A DNA stretch of 42,847 nt, from the NCBI GenBank assembly GCA_036964625.1, contig JBALTG010000029.1:1-42847 (forward strand), in the 5' to 3' direction. The notes under the pieces are model-generated. The model was not told the origin of the DNA. It saw only the letters and a list, made by a program, of their open reading frames with translations, and made no database searches. The number at the start of each line of letters is the position of its first letter. The stretch's first letter is position 1. A program made the translations under genes and the position numbers. Of this stretch, positions 7,862-16,597 are shown in pieces. Origin of the DNA: Motiliproteus sp036964625. Lineage in GTDB: Bacteria; Pseudomonadota; Gammaproteobacteria; Pseudomonadales; Balneatricaceae.

Positions 7862-8433
7862 TTTACTGTGACCTTGACGTTGGTGGGGTTGGTGACGATA
7901 TCGAATACCGCCGAGCGTTTTTGAGACTGGGCTACCAGGGCGTTGATTTCATCACGGCTAGCCTCGGCGTCGATCTCGAAATTCACCTGAATATCGTCAA
8001 AGCCGTTGCGCACATCGCTGTCGATACCCAGGATGCCCTGCAGATCCATGCCGCCTTCGAGGGTGGCACGTACCGAATGCAGCTGGATGCCGCGATTCTG
8101 AGCCACGGCGGCGATACCGGCAGTGAGACAACCCGCCAGCCCCACCAATACCATCTCGACCGGGGTGGCGCCTTTGTCTTCGGAGGCAAACACCTCGGGG
8201 TGATCGGTATCGAAGCTAAATTCGGTACGGTGTTGCTGTTCATCACCCAGGCCGTAAAAGCCTGCCACGGTTGAGCTGCTATGGGTGCCGCTGATCCAGT
8301 CGCAGCGAGCGCGCCATTGGAAGCGGGCCGCCTCCGGTGCGTCGGTCAGCGCTTGTCGGGCTCCCAAAAGGGCTTCGACGTTAACGCCGTTATCTACGGT
8401 CGCTGCTGGGCTATTCATCTGTGTCATGTTCAT
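7858..8433 (-). CDS. OsmC family protein, single-cysteine type
   Basis: The 191-residue product has the OsmC fold: the EFSFDTDHPEVF strand region (71-82), GATPVEMVLVGLAGCLTAGI with the peroxidatic-type cysteine C102, and the SAVFDIVTNPTNVKV C-terminus. OsmC proteins detoxify organic hydroperoxides through two cysteines, but here the second cysteine position reads DIVTNP with no cysteine, as in a subfamily whose role is less clear. ATG at 8433 was chosen because AGAGGA lies about 9 nt upstream; an in-frame start 22 codons earlier adds a lysine-rich leader without a site. It overlaps the flavoprotein gene by 4 bp. A role in handling reactive by-products or thiol adducts in the cluster is inference. 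Confidence 0.88.
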   Translation of the reverse strand: MNMTQMNSPAATVDNGVNVEALLGARQALTDAPEAARFQWRARCDWISGTHSSSTVAGFYGLGDEQQHRTEFSFDTDHPEVFASEDKGATPVEMVLVGLAGCLTAGIAAVAQNRGIQLHSVRATLEGGMDLQGILGIDSDVRNGFDDIQVNFEIDAEASRDEINALVAQSQKRSAVFDIVTNPTNVKVTVK

Positions 8434-8668
8434 GGTTTCAATCCTCTGCTTAGACTTGTTGGTAGTTGGTTTTGACCGCTTTATTGAGCGGCTAAGCACA
8501 GCATCGGACAGGGACGTTAGAATCGTCGTTTAAAACAGCGTGGTATTTCACCAGAATGGCACTGTTCTAGAGAATCAAGCCAGGGATTGGCGCTGACGTG
8601 ACGCAGAAACTTGCTGGCAGGATGGAAAAATAGCCTTGCTATTAAGACGCTATGACAACAACGAGGCG

Positions 8669-9202
8669 TTAACCGCCAGCAGCCATATCAGCAGGACACA
8701 AGTGTTGAAATGCCCACACCCGCTCAAGCGGTAGTTTGGCCTGACGCTGGGCCAGGCGCACGGCTTCGGCATCCGCTGCACGGTAGAGACAGATCATCCG
8801 GGTACGTTGGCGGGAGAAATAGGTACGTACAAATTTGACTTGATGGGTTTCCAGGCACCAGGCCCCGGCATCTTCGATATCCTGAATCGATTGCAGGCTG
8901 ACCGGTTGGTCGAAGCGCCGCTCAACCAAGACGTTGGGCTCGACCCCATCCGGAGCCAGGTGCAAGGTTCCCGGCCAAAACTGGGCCTCGGGCGAACCGG
9001 TTTTACGGAATGCTGTGCGTACCGACTCGGTATCGGCCGCGCTGAAGTGGCAGAACATACGGCTGCCGTCCAACGCCAGAAAACTTTCGTGCCAGGTCAC
9101 CTGGTAGAGGCCGAAACAACCGGCAGATTTGCTGGCCATGGCGATAATGTCGGCTAGGCGCTGTGGCGTCGAGAATTGACGTTCGGTGAAGATATCAGCC
9201 AT
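8669..9202 (-). CDS. DUF4242 protein with two repeats
   Basis: The 177-residue product contains two copies of the small ferredoxin-like DUF4242 domain (SCO4226-like, a family with a reported nickel-binding member). Copy 1 spans about 1-85 (HESFLALDGSRMFCHFSAAD) and copy 2 about 95-177 (FVRTYFSRQRTRMICLYRAAD); each shows a buried methionine-cysteine strand followed by an aspartate-rich turn and a helix. ATG at 9202 fits the domain start; upstream in-frame codons overlap the next gene's end and lack similarity. The ribosome binding site is weak (AAGAG about 9 nt upstream). It starts 28 bp after the regulator gene on the same strand, probably in one operon. Biochemical role is unknown; metal or small-molecule binding is a guess from the family. 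Confidence 0.75.
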   Translation of the reverse strand: MADIFTERQFSTPQRLADIIAMASKSAGCFGLYQVTWHESFLALDGSRMFCHFSAADTESVRTAFRKTGSPEAQFWPGTLHLAPDGVEPNVLVERRFDQPVSLQSIQDIEDAGAWCLETHQVKFVRTYFSRQRTRMICLYRAADAEAVRLAQRQAKLPLERVWAFQHLCPADMAAGG

Positions 9203-9230
9203 GTTGAAGTGCTCTTGTTTGGGTGAGTGA

Positions 9231-12200
9231 TTATCCCGGTGGCTTCGGAGCCAGCAGTATACGGGCGCGGTTACGGGCCCAGCTGGCCACCGAGGCGGCA
9301 TCCAGTGAGGCGATGGCGGCAACCGCGCGTCGATGCTCTATATCATCCCCCGTCGCCTTGCTGGCTAACGCCAGCGCCAAATTGGCGAGCATCATCTCGG
9401 TGGCGCGTTCCAGTGCTTGGGCATAATCCAGTGCCTCGCTGGCGTGTTTTCGAGCGGCTTGGGGTTGACCCTGTTGTAGATCCAACAGCGCGGTGCGGGT
9501 CAGGATATAGGCCAGGCGGTGTTTGGCATCGGCGATTCGAAGCTGCTCCAGAGCGCTGTCGAGTGGCTGGCAGTCGCCGTCGATGGCGTAGCGGCACAGG
9601 TGGCTAAAAGCATGAGCGAAAGGGGCTTCGCTGCCCTCGCGTAGCTTCTGACCGATATCGATCATCTCCTGACTACGGGCCAGCGCTTGCGGATACTGTT
9701 GCCGCTCGAACGCGATCATGGCTAGGTACTCGTTGGCCTGAAACTCATTGAAGCGATTGCCGTGGGTTTTACACAGGGTTCGGGCTTCTTTGAACTGCTC
9801 CTCTGCGGCGCCGAGTTCGTTGCGGTGATAGTGGAGCATGCCCTGGGCCGCCAAGATCGCTTCAACGTTGATCTGTTTGCGTGACGCCAGCGCCTGGGCC
9901 TCCAGCAGCAGGGCATTGGCATGACCCAGATCCTTTTCCAGCAGGGCCAGACAGCGGGCCGCTTCCGCCAAACCGATGATGTGCTCCTTATCGGTTCCGC
10001 CGCGCGTGATGCGCTCGGCTTGCATCGACTCCTCTCGGGCGCTGGCCCACTGACCGTGGCTCCAACGTAAGTAACTGGCCATCTGGTAACCGAGCCTGGC
10101 GTGGGCTAGGCAATCGTGATCCAGAGCGGTTTCGGCCAGGGCGATATACGTATCGGCGGCGCTCTGCCAGTCCTCTATCGGGGCAGCACAGAGCAGAATG
10201 TCGTGCAGGTCTAGGCTCAGGCAGACCCGCTCGCGATCGGGTAAACGGGTCGCCAGCTGCTGGCCCTTGCGTGCCAGTGACTGGGCATCGGTATTGGCAA
10301 AAAATCGCAGGCACAGGCGGCCGGCCGAGACCATGGCCCGAGCCGCTAGTCCGGCATCGCCACTCTGGCTGGCATGGTGGGCCAAGTCGGCAGCGTAGCC
10401 CAGATCCACAGCGGTTTTTTGCTCCAGCAACTCGGCCACCCGGCGGTGCATCACCCGCAGGCGGGTGGGGGATATAGCATTGTAAATACTGCGTGCGATC
10501 AGATCGTGGCAGAAACGAAAGCCCAGGTCGGTATACATCAGCAGCGAGTGTGCCTGCGCCATGACCAGCGCTTCATCGATACCCTCCGGTGTTAGACCAG
10601 TGACGGGTTCCAGGGATACGGTGTTGATACGGGGCGACAATACCGCCGCCCAGCGCAGCACCTCGGTGGCATCAGGGTTGAACTGGGACATCCGCTCGCT
10701 AATCAGCTCATCGATGGAGCCGCCGCCTGTGCCGGCACACAGGGCTCGCGCCAACTCGATGGCCAGCAGAGGGTTGCCCATACTGGCGCGGCTCAGTGGT
10801 TCAGCGTCGGCATCGGGCGCGCAGTCGCGGATCAGCTGATTCAGCGCCGCTGGCGGTAGCGGTCCCAGGTGTATATCTTGCAGTAGTTTGTCGTGCCGCA
10901 ACCCACGCAGGGTCTGCAACGCGGCACGGTTATCCTCAATATCTTCGTCACGTGCGGCCAGGACGCCGAAGATTGGCAACCCGGCGCACAGCCGGGCGAC
11001 ATAATGCAGCGCGGCGGCACTGGATTCGTCGCACCATTGGAAGTCATCGAACAGCAGTACCAGAGGGCGCTTACCGGCCTCAACGGCCAGCTTGTCGCTG
11101 AGACAGGCGATCAGCCGATCACGGTTGTCGACGCCGCTGGCATCAAAGATCTCCTGCTGGGTGGTGGCGCTGTATTGACGCAAGGCGTCGATCCAGAGGG
11201 CAAACGGCCGCAGCAGCTCTTGCTCGAACGCGCTGGCTTGCAGCAGCAGGGCGTTGTTGTCGCGGGCCAGTTCGGCGATGGTCTGCAGTAACCGACTTTT
11301 ACCAATTCCGGCAACCCCGCGTACTAGAACAAATCCGGCGCTGTTTTGTTGCACCACCCGGGCAAAGGCCTCCGCTAACTGCTCGGTTTCCTGTTCCCTG
11401 CCCAGTAGAGTGGAACGGCTGGCTGCGGGCTGGACGGTTGCTGGGCTGTGGCTATGAGCGCGGGTTTGGCTAAAAGCTTCGGTGTGGCTAGCGGCGTTGG
11501 TTGGAATCGCGATGTCGGGTTGGTTGATGACGTCGGTTGGGATCGTGACAGTCGAACTGGTACCGACCGTTCTGGCCTCGCCCGGAGCGCCTCGCCAGGC
11601 TTGGTAGAGCAGGCTGCTGGGTTCGACACCGATCTCGGCTAATAGACGTTTACCGAGCCGGTATTGCTGCTCGGCCTCCTTCGGCCGCCCGTTGCTCAAT
11701 AGCAGTTGGATCAGCCCGGCCCGGGCCGGTTCCTCGTAGGGGCTGTTGTCCACCAGTCGCCGGGCATGCGGCAGCGCCCGCGCCGGGGTAGCGACGAAGC
11801 GGTGGATCAGGTTTTGCAAAATGGCGGCCAGATCTTGTCCTACCTGCTCACGCTCTGCCACACACCAGGCGTAGTACTGATAAAAGTTGGTTAGCTCCAG
11901 CCCCTCCAGAAAATGACCGCTATAACGATCAATGGCGGCTTCTAGGGTTTCTACTGGTACCGGATCCAGCGGACTGCAGGCCAAGGCGTGGAGTTCGGTA
12001 ACGTCGATGAGGGTATCGCTGCTGTCCAACCGAACCTGGCTACGATCGGCGATCACCCGTGGTTGATCCTTGCTATCCACCAGTGCGCGAATCTTGGATA
12101 GGCTCCAGCGCAGCGAACCACGTGGGTCATCGGGGATATCCCATAGCAGTTCGCATAGCTGTTCGCGGCGGAACGCACGGCTGTTGAGAGCCAGGTAGGC

Positions 12201-12299
12201 CAGCAGAGCCCGGGTTTTTTTCGACGGCGGCAGGGGCACCACTTCGTTGTCACGAATGACCTGGAAATTACCGAGAAAGCTGAGCCTGAGATCTGTCAT
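9231..12299 (-). CDS. BTAD/AAA-ATPase/TPR transcriptional regulator (SARP/LAL-like)
   Basis: A large cytoplasmic regulator of 1022 residues. An N-terminal winged-helix DNA-binding domain (1-100, LSFLGNFQVIRDNEVVPLP then ALLAYLAL) is followed by a bacterial transcriptional activator domain (100-240). A Pro/Thr-rich linker (245-295) leads to an AAA/NACHT-like ATPase with Walker A GVAGIGKS at 328-335 and Walker B-like LVLLFDDFQW near 405-415. The C-terminal half (about 640-1010) is made of alpha-helical TPR-type repeats. Such proteins usually activate a neighbouring pathway on sensing a ligand or partner. I chose ATG at 12299 because the domain begins there; the frame runs on upstream but into the promoter and coding DNA of the divergent cysteine-synthase gene. 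No Shine-Dalgarno is seen. It heads the leftward half of the cluster and is its likely regulator. Confidence 0.85.
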   Translation of the reverse strand: MTDLRLSFLGNFQVIRDNEVVPLPPSKKTRALLAYLALNSRAFRREQLCELLWDIPDDPRGSLRWSLSKIRALVDSKDQPRVIADRSQVRLDSSDTLIDVTELHALACSPLDPVPVETLEAAIDRYSGHFLEGLELTNFYQYYAWCVAEREQVGQDLAAILQNLIHRFVATPARALPHARRLVDNSPYEEPARAGLIQLLLSNGRPKEAEQQYRLGKRLLAEIGVEPSSLLYQAWRGAPGEARTVGTSSTVTIPTDVINQPDIAIPTNAASHTEAFSQTRAHSHSPATVQPAASRSTLLGREQETEQLAEAFARVVQQNSAGFVLVRGVAGIGKSRLLQTIAELARDNNALLLQASAFEQELLRPFALWIDALRQYSATTQQEIFDASGVDNRDRLIACLSDKLAVEAGKRPLVLLFDDFQWCDESSAAALHYVARLCAGLPIFGVLAARDEDIEDNRAALQTLRGLRHDKLLQDIHLGPLPPAALNQLIRDCAPDADAEPLSRASMGNPLLAIELARALCAGTGGGSIDELISERMSQFNPDATEVLRWAAVLSPRINTVSLEPVTGLTPEGIDEALVMAQAHSLLMYTDLGFRFCHDLIARSIYNAISPTRLRVMHRRVAELLEQKTAVDLGYAADLAHHASQSGDAGLAARAMVSAGRLCLRFFANTDAQSLARKGQQLATRLPDRERVCLSLDLHDILLCAAPIEDWQSAADTYIALAETALDHDCLAHARLGYQMASYLRWSHGQWASAREESMQAERITRGGTDKEHIIGLAEAARCLALLEKDLGHANALLLEAQALASRKQINVEAILAAQGMLHYHRNELGAAEEQFKEARTLCKTHGNRFNEFQANEYLAMIAFERQQYPQALARSQEMIDIGQKLREGSEAPFAHAFSHLCRYAIDGDCQPLDSALEQLRIADAKHRLAYILTRTALLDLQQGQPQAARKHASEALDYAQALERATEMMLANLALALASKATGDDIEHRRAVAAIASLDAASVASWARNRARILLAPKPPG

Positions 12300-12479
12300 G
12301 GGACAACGGTTTTGAAAGGCGGGATATAAGTATAGGAAGGGCCCAGGCGGTTGCCCAACAATAAACGGCGGAAAGGAAACTAAAATAACACGCTTTCTCA
12401 AACGCTCGCTTCCCCGATTCCTCCGCACAATCGAAATCGAAGAAAACGAAATCAGACCTGAACTCCCCGGAGGCACACC
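12300..12479. promoter_or_regulatory. divergent intergenic region of the metabolic cluster
   Basis: This 180-bp gap separates the regulator gene (leftward) from the cysteine-synthase fusion (rightward) and must contain both promoters and probably the regulator's own site. The rightward gene has a strong ribosome site, GGAGG 6 nt before its ATG. No clear sigma-70 pair, palindrome or riboswitch could be picked out by eye. Confidence 0.5.
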
Positions 12480-13970
12480 ATGGCTCGCTACGACAATATT
12501 CTTGAAACGATCGGCAATACCCCACTGGTTAAGCTGAACAAGCTGGCACCCCAAGGCGTTAATATCTACGTCAAGGTGGAATCCTTCAACCCAATGGGTT
12601 CGATCAAGGACCGTATGGCCCGTGCCGTTATCGAACAAGCGGAACGAACCGGGCAGCTGAGTCCGGGGCAGACCGTGATTGAAGCAACCAGCGGTAACAC
12701 CGGTATTGGTCTTGCCATGGTTTGTGCCCAGAAGGGTTATCCGCTGGTGGTCACCATGTCTGAGAACTTCAGTATCGAGCGTCGCAAGTTACTGCGTTTT
12801 CTCGGTGCCCGTGTGGTGTTGACCCCCGCAGCAGAGAAAGGTACAGGTATGCTTGCCAAGGCGGAAGAGCTGGCGGAAAAACACGGTTACTACCTATGCA
12901 GGCAGTTTGAAAACGAAGTCAATGCCGAGGTGCATACCCGTACAACGGCCCAAGAAATTATCGCCGATTTCGAAGGTGAAACCCTGCACTACTGGGTCAG
13001 CGGATTCGGTACCGGCGGCACCTTAAAAGGCGTTGCCCGAGGCCTGCGACAGGGCAGTCCGGCCACTCGGGTGATCGTAGCCGAGCCCGATAATTCTCAA
13101 GTGTTGGGCAGCGGTATCCCGCAACCGCGAAATAGCGACGGCAGCGTAGCCAGCAGTCACCCTCAATTTCGCCCTCATCTGATGCAGGGCTGGAGCCCTG
13201 ATTTTGTCTCCAGTCTGACCGAAGAGGCCGTCGAGTGTGGCTATATCGATGAAGTGGTTCCCGTGTCTGGACAGGAGGGGTTGCGTCTTTCCCAGGCCCT
13301 GGCCAGGCAGGAAGGTATTTTTGTCGGCATTTCCAGCGGTGCCACTCTTGCTGCTGCCATCGAGGTGGCTCATCGGTCCCCTGCAGGCACCAACATTGTC
13401 TGCATGCTTCCGGATACCGGCGAACGCTATCTGTCCACGCCGTTGTTTGGCGAGATCTCCGAGGTGATGAACGAAGCGGAAGTCGCCCTTTCCGAATCTA
13501 CCCCCAACTACCGCTTTGTGACAACGACTGAGGCTGAGCCTGAAACCCCCGCTCAAGCAGTGGCGGCACTTGATCCCGAAGCTCTGGCATTCGTCAACGA
13601 AGCCATCGCACGGCAGCCAGTGGTGATGTTCGCCCTGGAATGGTGTGAGTTCTGCTGGTCGATTCGCAAGTTGTTTGACCGCCTGGGTATCGAATTTTGC
13701 AGCGTGGACCTGGATTCGGTGGAGTACCAGCGTGATGACTTGGGTGGGCGCATCCGGTCGGTACTGTCCCATCGGACCGGCGCAGCGACCATCCCCCAGA
13801 TCTTTATCGGTGACCAGCACATCGGCGGTTGCACCGAGTTATTCGACGCCTGTTCCGACGGCTCGTTGGAGCGGCGTTTCGCAGCGCTGGGAATAGACTG
13901 CAAAATTCCTAAGGATATTGACCTGAAAAAACTGCTGCCCCAGTGGGTTCAACCGCGAAAGTCTGCCTGA
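12480..13970 (+). CDS. cysteine synthase-glutaredoxin fusion
   Basis: The 496-residue product joins a complete PLP-dependent O-acetylserine sulphhydrylase/cystathionine beta-synthase-type domain (1-330) to a C-terminal glutaredoxin domain (about 375-470). PLP lysine K43 (GSIKDRMA), the substrate loop TSGNTG (70-75), the phosphate-cradle GTGGT (177-181), the SGATL serine region (285-290) and the PDTGERYLST end are all present. The glutaredoxin half has a redox C-x-x-C, CEFC (389-392), the cis-proline loop TIPQIFIG (437-444) and a GGCTEL segment (449-454). Joining the two suggests the redox domain delivers or releases a thiol for the PLP chemistry, or protects a reactive thiol product. The gene opens a three-gene operon, with GGAGG close to its ATG. 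Which sulphur nucleophile or acceptor is used cannot be told from sequence. Confidence 0.9.
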   Translation: MARYDNILETIGNTPLVKLNKLAPQGVNIYVKVESFNPMGSIKDRMARAVIEQAERTGQLSPGQTVIEATSGNTGIGLAMVCAQKGYPLVVTMSENFSIERRKLLRFLGARVVLTPAAEKGTGMLAKAEELAEKHGYYLCRQFENEVNAEVHTRTTAQEIIADFEGETLHYWVSGFGTGGTLKGVARGLRQGSPATRVIVAEPDNSQVLGSGIPQPRNSDGSVASSHPQFRPHLMQGWSPDFVSSLTEEAVECGYIDEVVPVSGQEGLRLSQALARQEGIFVGISSGATLAAAIEVAHRSPAGTNIVCMLPDTGERYLSTPLFGEISEVMNEAEVALSESTPNYRFVTTTEAEPETPAQAVAALDPEALAFVNEAIARQPVVMFALEWCEFCWSIRKLFDRLGIEFCSVDLDSVEYQRDDLGGRIRSVLSHRTGAATIPQIFIGDQHIGGCTELFDACSDGSLERRFAALGIDCKIPKDIDLKKLLPQWVQPRKSA

Positions 13971-13984
13971 GAGGAGAGGTCACC

Positions 13985-14977
13985 ATGAACAGCCAAAACG
14001 TCCCCGTCATCAGTATCGATCAACTGCATCGACCTCAGACCCTGCGCAAACTCGACCGGGCTTGCCGGGACTGGGGGTTCTTCCAGGTGGTTGACCACGG
14101 CATCGATCCTGAATTGATCACCAGACTTCAGCTGGAAATGAACCGGTTCTTTCGCCAACCGGTTGCGGTCAAACGCGCTATTTCACGCACCGAGGACAAC
14201 CCCTGGGGTTTCTTTGACCGGGAGTTGACCAAGAACACCCGGGACTGGAAGCAGGTTTTCGATTACGGACCCGAAAATTCCGGCAGCATTAGACCCCAAT
14301 GGCCTGTCGCCCAGCCCGCGCTCCAAGCGGTGATGCAGACCTATTACAGCGCCTGCGAGGCGCTGGCGCTGCGCCTGTTGTCGGCTATCTCGGTCAACCT
14401 AGGGATGCCCGCCTATTGCTTGGGCGCCAACTTTCAATCTGAACACAGCAGCTTTGTGCGCCTCAACTATTACCCGCCCTGCCTGACGCCAGCGCGCCCC
14501 GAGGGTCTGCAAACGCCTGCGGCGGGGCACTTGGGCGTCAACTACCATACCGATAGTGGCGCGCTCACCCTGTTACTGCAGGATCGGCAACCGGGACTCG
14601 AGGTGTTTCGGAAGGGGCAATGGCACGGAGTGGAACCGCGCGACGATGCACTGGTGATAAATATCGGGGACATCGTCCAGGTCTGGTCCAACGACCATTA
14701 CCGAGCGGCGCTGCACCGGGTCACGACCCACACCAGCGCCTCGCGATACAGCGTACCGTTCTTTCTCAACCCGGCCTACAGCACCGACTACGCGCCCTTA
14801 CCCTCGATGACCTCCAGCGCTGATCCGGCACGCTACCGGCCTATCAACTGGGGCGAATTCCGGTCCGCTCGTGTATCCGATGACTATGCCGATCAGGGCG
14901 AGGAGATCCAGATCAATCGGTACCGGGTCGCCACCACGACAGGCCTAATTCCCAACAACGCAGTAACCGCTGTTTAA
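13985..14977 (+). CDS. isopenicillin-N-synthase-like 2-oxoglutarate/Fe(II) oxygenase
   Basis: The 330-residue product is a non-haem iron oxygenase of the 2OG/isopenicillin N synthase superfamily. The N-terminal DIOX_N part shows CRDWGFFQVVDHGI (27-40). The iron triad H188-x-D190 (NYHTDSGALTLLLQD) and H244 (ALHRV) is present, and R254-x-S256 (RYSVPFF) is the 2-oxoglutarate carboxylate clamp. A 2OG-dependent hydroxylation, desaturation or ring closure is therefore likely, although isopenicillin N synthase itself uses no 2OG. ATG at 13985 follows GGAGAGG by 6 nt, and lies 14 bp after the cysteine-synthase stop; an upstream in-frame start is antiparallel to no gene but lies inside the preceding coding end. 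Pairing with a cysteine-forming enzyme suggests a cysteine-derived substrate, which is inference. Confidence 0.9.
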   Translation: MNSQNVPVISIDQLHRPQTLRKLDRACRDWGFFQVVDHGIDPELITRLQLEMNRFFRQPVAVKRAISRTEDNPWGFFDRELTKNTRDWKQVFDYGPENSGSIRPQWPVAQPALQAVMQTYYSACEALALRLLSAISVNLGMPAYCLGANFQSEHSSFVRLNYYPPCLTPARPEGLQTPAAGHLGVNYHTDSGALTLLLQDRQPGLEVFRKGQWHGVEPRDDALVINIGDIVQVWSNDHYRAALHRVTTHTSASRYSVPFFLNPAYSTDYAPLPSMTSSADPARYRPINWGEFRSARVSDDYADQGEEIQINRYRVATTTGLIPNNAVTAV

Positions 14978-15013
14978 ACACCTGATTAAACGTTTGCCAA
15001 TAGGAGAACCCTC

Positions 15014-15622
15014 ATGGCCTTTATCGATACCATCCACCCGCACCAGGCCGAAGGCGAAGTCCGCGCCCTGTATCAACACCAGCAAAATCATTACGGCTAC
15101 GTGCCCAACTACGCCAAGGTGTTTTGCTACCGACCCGAGCTGATGGAACTCTGGGGAAAACTTCAGGCCGGTATTCGCCACCATATCGAGCCGCGGTCTT
15201 TTGAACTGGCCACGCTGTCAGCCGCCCATGCCTTGAAAAATTCCGCCTGCTCCCTGGCTCATGCCAAGGCGCTGACTCGGTTCTATACCGAGGACGAAGT
15301 GCTCGCTATTGTCGGCGGCAGCGACACATGCCCGTTAACCGAGTCGGAACAGGCGATGATGAAGTTTGCTCGCCAGGTAGCACTGGATGCCGCTTCGGTG
15401 AGTGCCGAAGACGTTGCTGGCCTGCGCCATCACGGGTATGCCGATGCTGAGATTTTCGATATCGCGATCACCGCTGCTGCCCGCTCATTTTTTACCAAAG
15501 TGCTGGACGCCCTGGGAGTATCACCGGACTCCAGCGTTACCGACATGAATGAAGCATTCAGGCAGACACTTACGGTCGGCAGATCAGTAGATCAGGCACC
15601 GCTCGAACGGCTACGGTTCTAA
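15014..15622 (+). CDS. AhpD/carboxymuconolactone decarboxylase-like (peroxidase-related) protein
   Basis: The 202-residue all-helical product belongs to the AhpD-like CMD superfamily. The key helix reads HALKNSACSLAHAKAL (72-87). Its C79 and H83 match the second cysteine and the histidine of the AhpD C-x-x-C-x3-H motif, but the first cysteine is N76, so this is a one-cysteine variant as in many peroxidase-related enzymes. It may serve as a thiol peroxidase, a decarboxylase or an isomerase. GGAG lies 8 nt before the ATG, 36 bp after the oxygenase gene, so the three rightward genes look like one operon. Its presence beside OsmC means the cluster has two candidate peroxide/thiol-handling proteins. 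Substrate unknown. Confidence 0.8.
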   Translation: MAFIDTIHPHQAEGEVRALYQHQQNHYGYVPNYAKVFCYRPELMELWGKLQAGIRHHIEPRSFELATLSAAHALKNSACSLAHAKALTRFYTEDEVLAIVGGSDTCPLTESEQAMMKFARQVALDAASVSAEDVAGLRHHGYADAEIFDIAITAAARSFFTKVLDALGVSPDSSVTDMNEAFRQTLTVGRSVDQAPLERLRF

Positions 15623-16071
15623 GTGGGGAGGATTACCCCTGTAACTGGTGCTCGAGTGTCTGGGAGCCAAGTGTCTGAGATGTGCGCATTCCTGGTGCGC
15701 GTCCCATCTGGTTATTATCTCTCCCTGAAGTGGAGGGGGGTGTTACTAACAACTCGTTTCGGAAATTTCCGATTCTCGAGATGAAGAGCAAGAATCGACA
15801 CGAATATTAGTCAGTCCTAGATGTCTGCAAAGTCGATACAGCAGTAATACATAACTCCTGAAATGGAGCCGCAGGAGCCCCTACTAGAAATATCGTACGG
15901 CAATGTTGGCAGCTAGCACTTCATGAAAATGCTGCATGAACTGGAGCAGTGGAAGAGTCAGTAACGATGGCAGCCTGTCGACACAGCGGACATGCTAAGG
16001 AGGGGGGATTAAACACCCAAGAGCTGATATTTAGGTTGGTAGCCAGTCAGTCCAGATGGCGGCTTATTAAC

Positions 16072-16391
16072 CATAAGTAGGCCTATGTACCGGGTACTGA
16101 GAGCCGCGTAGCTTGTGACCTAGACTGGACTGGACTGGACTGGTCAGAAAGGTGGTAGGAATTCTGTTAGTGCATGGTGCTTCAAGAGCGAACAAGCACA
16201 GAGTCGTTGTTCATCATAAGTAGGCCCTTTCTCTTCAGACCACGGAATATGTCCTGTCCAGAACCATAGTCAATAGAGTGGTAGAGATTCTGTTAGGGCC
16301 TGGTTACCACTTTTTCATTAGCGGACGTCATCGTCTAGAAGCTAATTTCAATAGGTCCAGGCTGAACATTGAGTGGTGGAGTAAGTTGACC
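16072..16391. repeat. degenerate direct repeats in the gene-free stretch
   Basis: The 12-mer cataagtaggcc occurs at 16072 and 16215. A 27-bp block with about 80% identity (gtggtagRRattctgttag then tggt) occurs at 16152-16178 and 16278-16304, and a weaker third relative (gagtggtggagtaagttga) starts near 16371. The units are spaced about 95-145 bp apart. They do not encode a shared peptide. Confidence 0.55.
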
Positions 16392-16535
16392 TTCCGATAG
16401 ATCATCGTTTATAGGCAGCTAAGATGTACTTCTCCAAACCAGCTTCAAACATATTCTGAATCGACAAAGCGGCACTGAAGTAAGTACTAAATAACAATCG
16501 CTACGCCGTACTTGCAAACGCTGAAACTCCAGAAT

Positions 16536-16557
16536 CAAAAAGCCCCGGTAACGGGGC
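16536..16557 (-). terminator. intrinsic terminator of the transport/oxidation operon
   Basis: On the minus strand GCCCCG-TTAC-CGGGGC forms a 6-bp GC stem with a 4-nt loop, followed by TTTTTG. It lies about 40 bp after the aldehyde dehydrogenase stop and would end the leftward operon that begins with the periplasmic binding protein at 24377. Confidence 0.85.
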
Positions 16558-16597
16558 AAGGTACAGCAACAGAACGGATACTAATCTTGATTTTGAA

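Larger units (their letters stand above)
15623..16597. other. 975-bp gene-free stretch with degenerate repeats
   Basis: No frame on either strand carries a recognisable domain or a good ribosome site. The base composition is more AT-rich than the flanking genes. It holds degenerate direct repeats (see the separate entry), a short run of four ACTGG units (about 16124-16143) and the terminator of the leftward aldehyde dehydrogenase operon. Likely decayed DNA or an unrecognised structured RNA. Confidence 0.5.

Noticed and set aside
13023..13820. 265-codon leftward frame
   Set aside because: Antisense to the conserved cysteine-synthase fusion; its product has no recognisable domain, and codon bias on the opposite strand explains the lack of stops.
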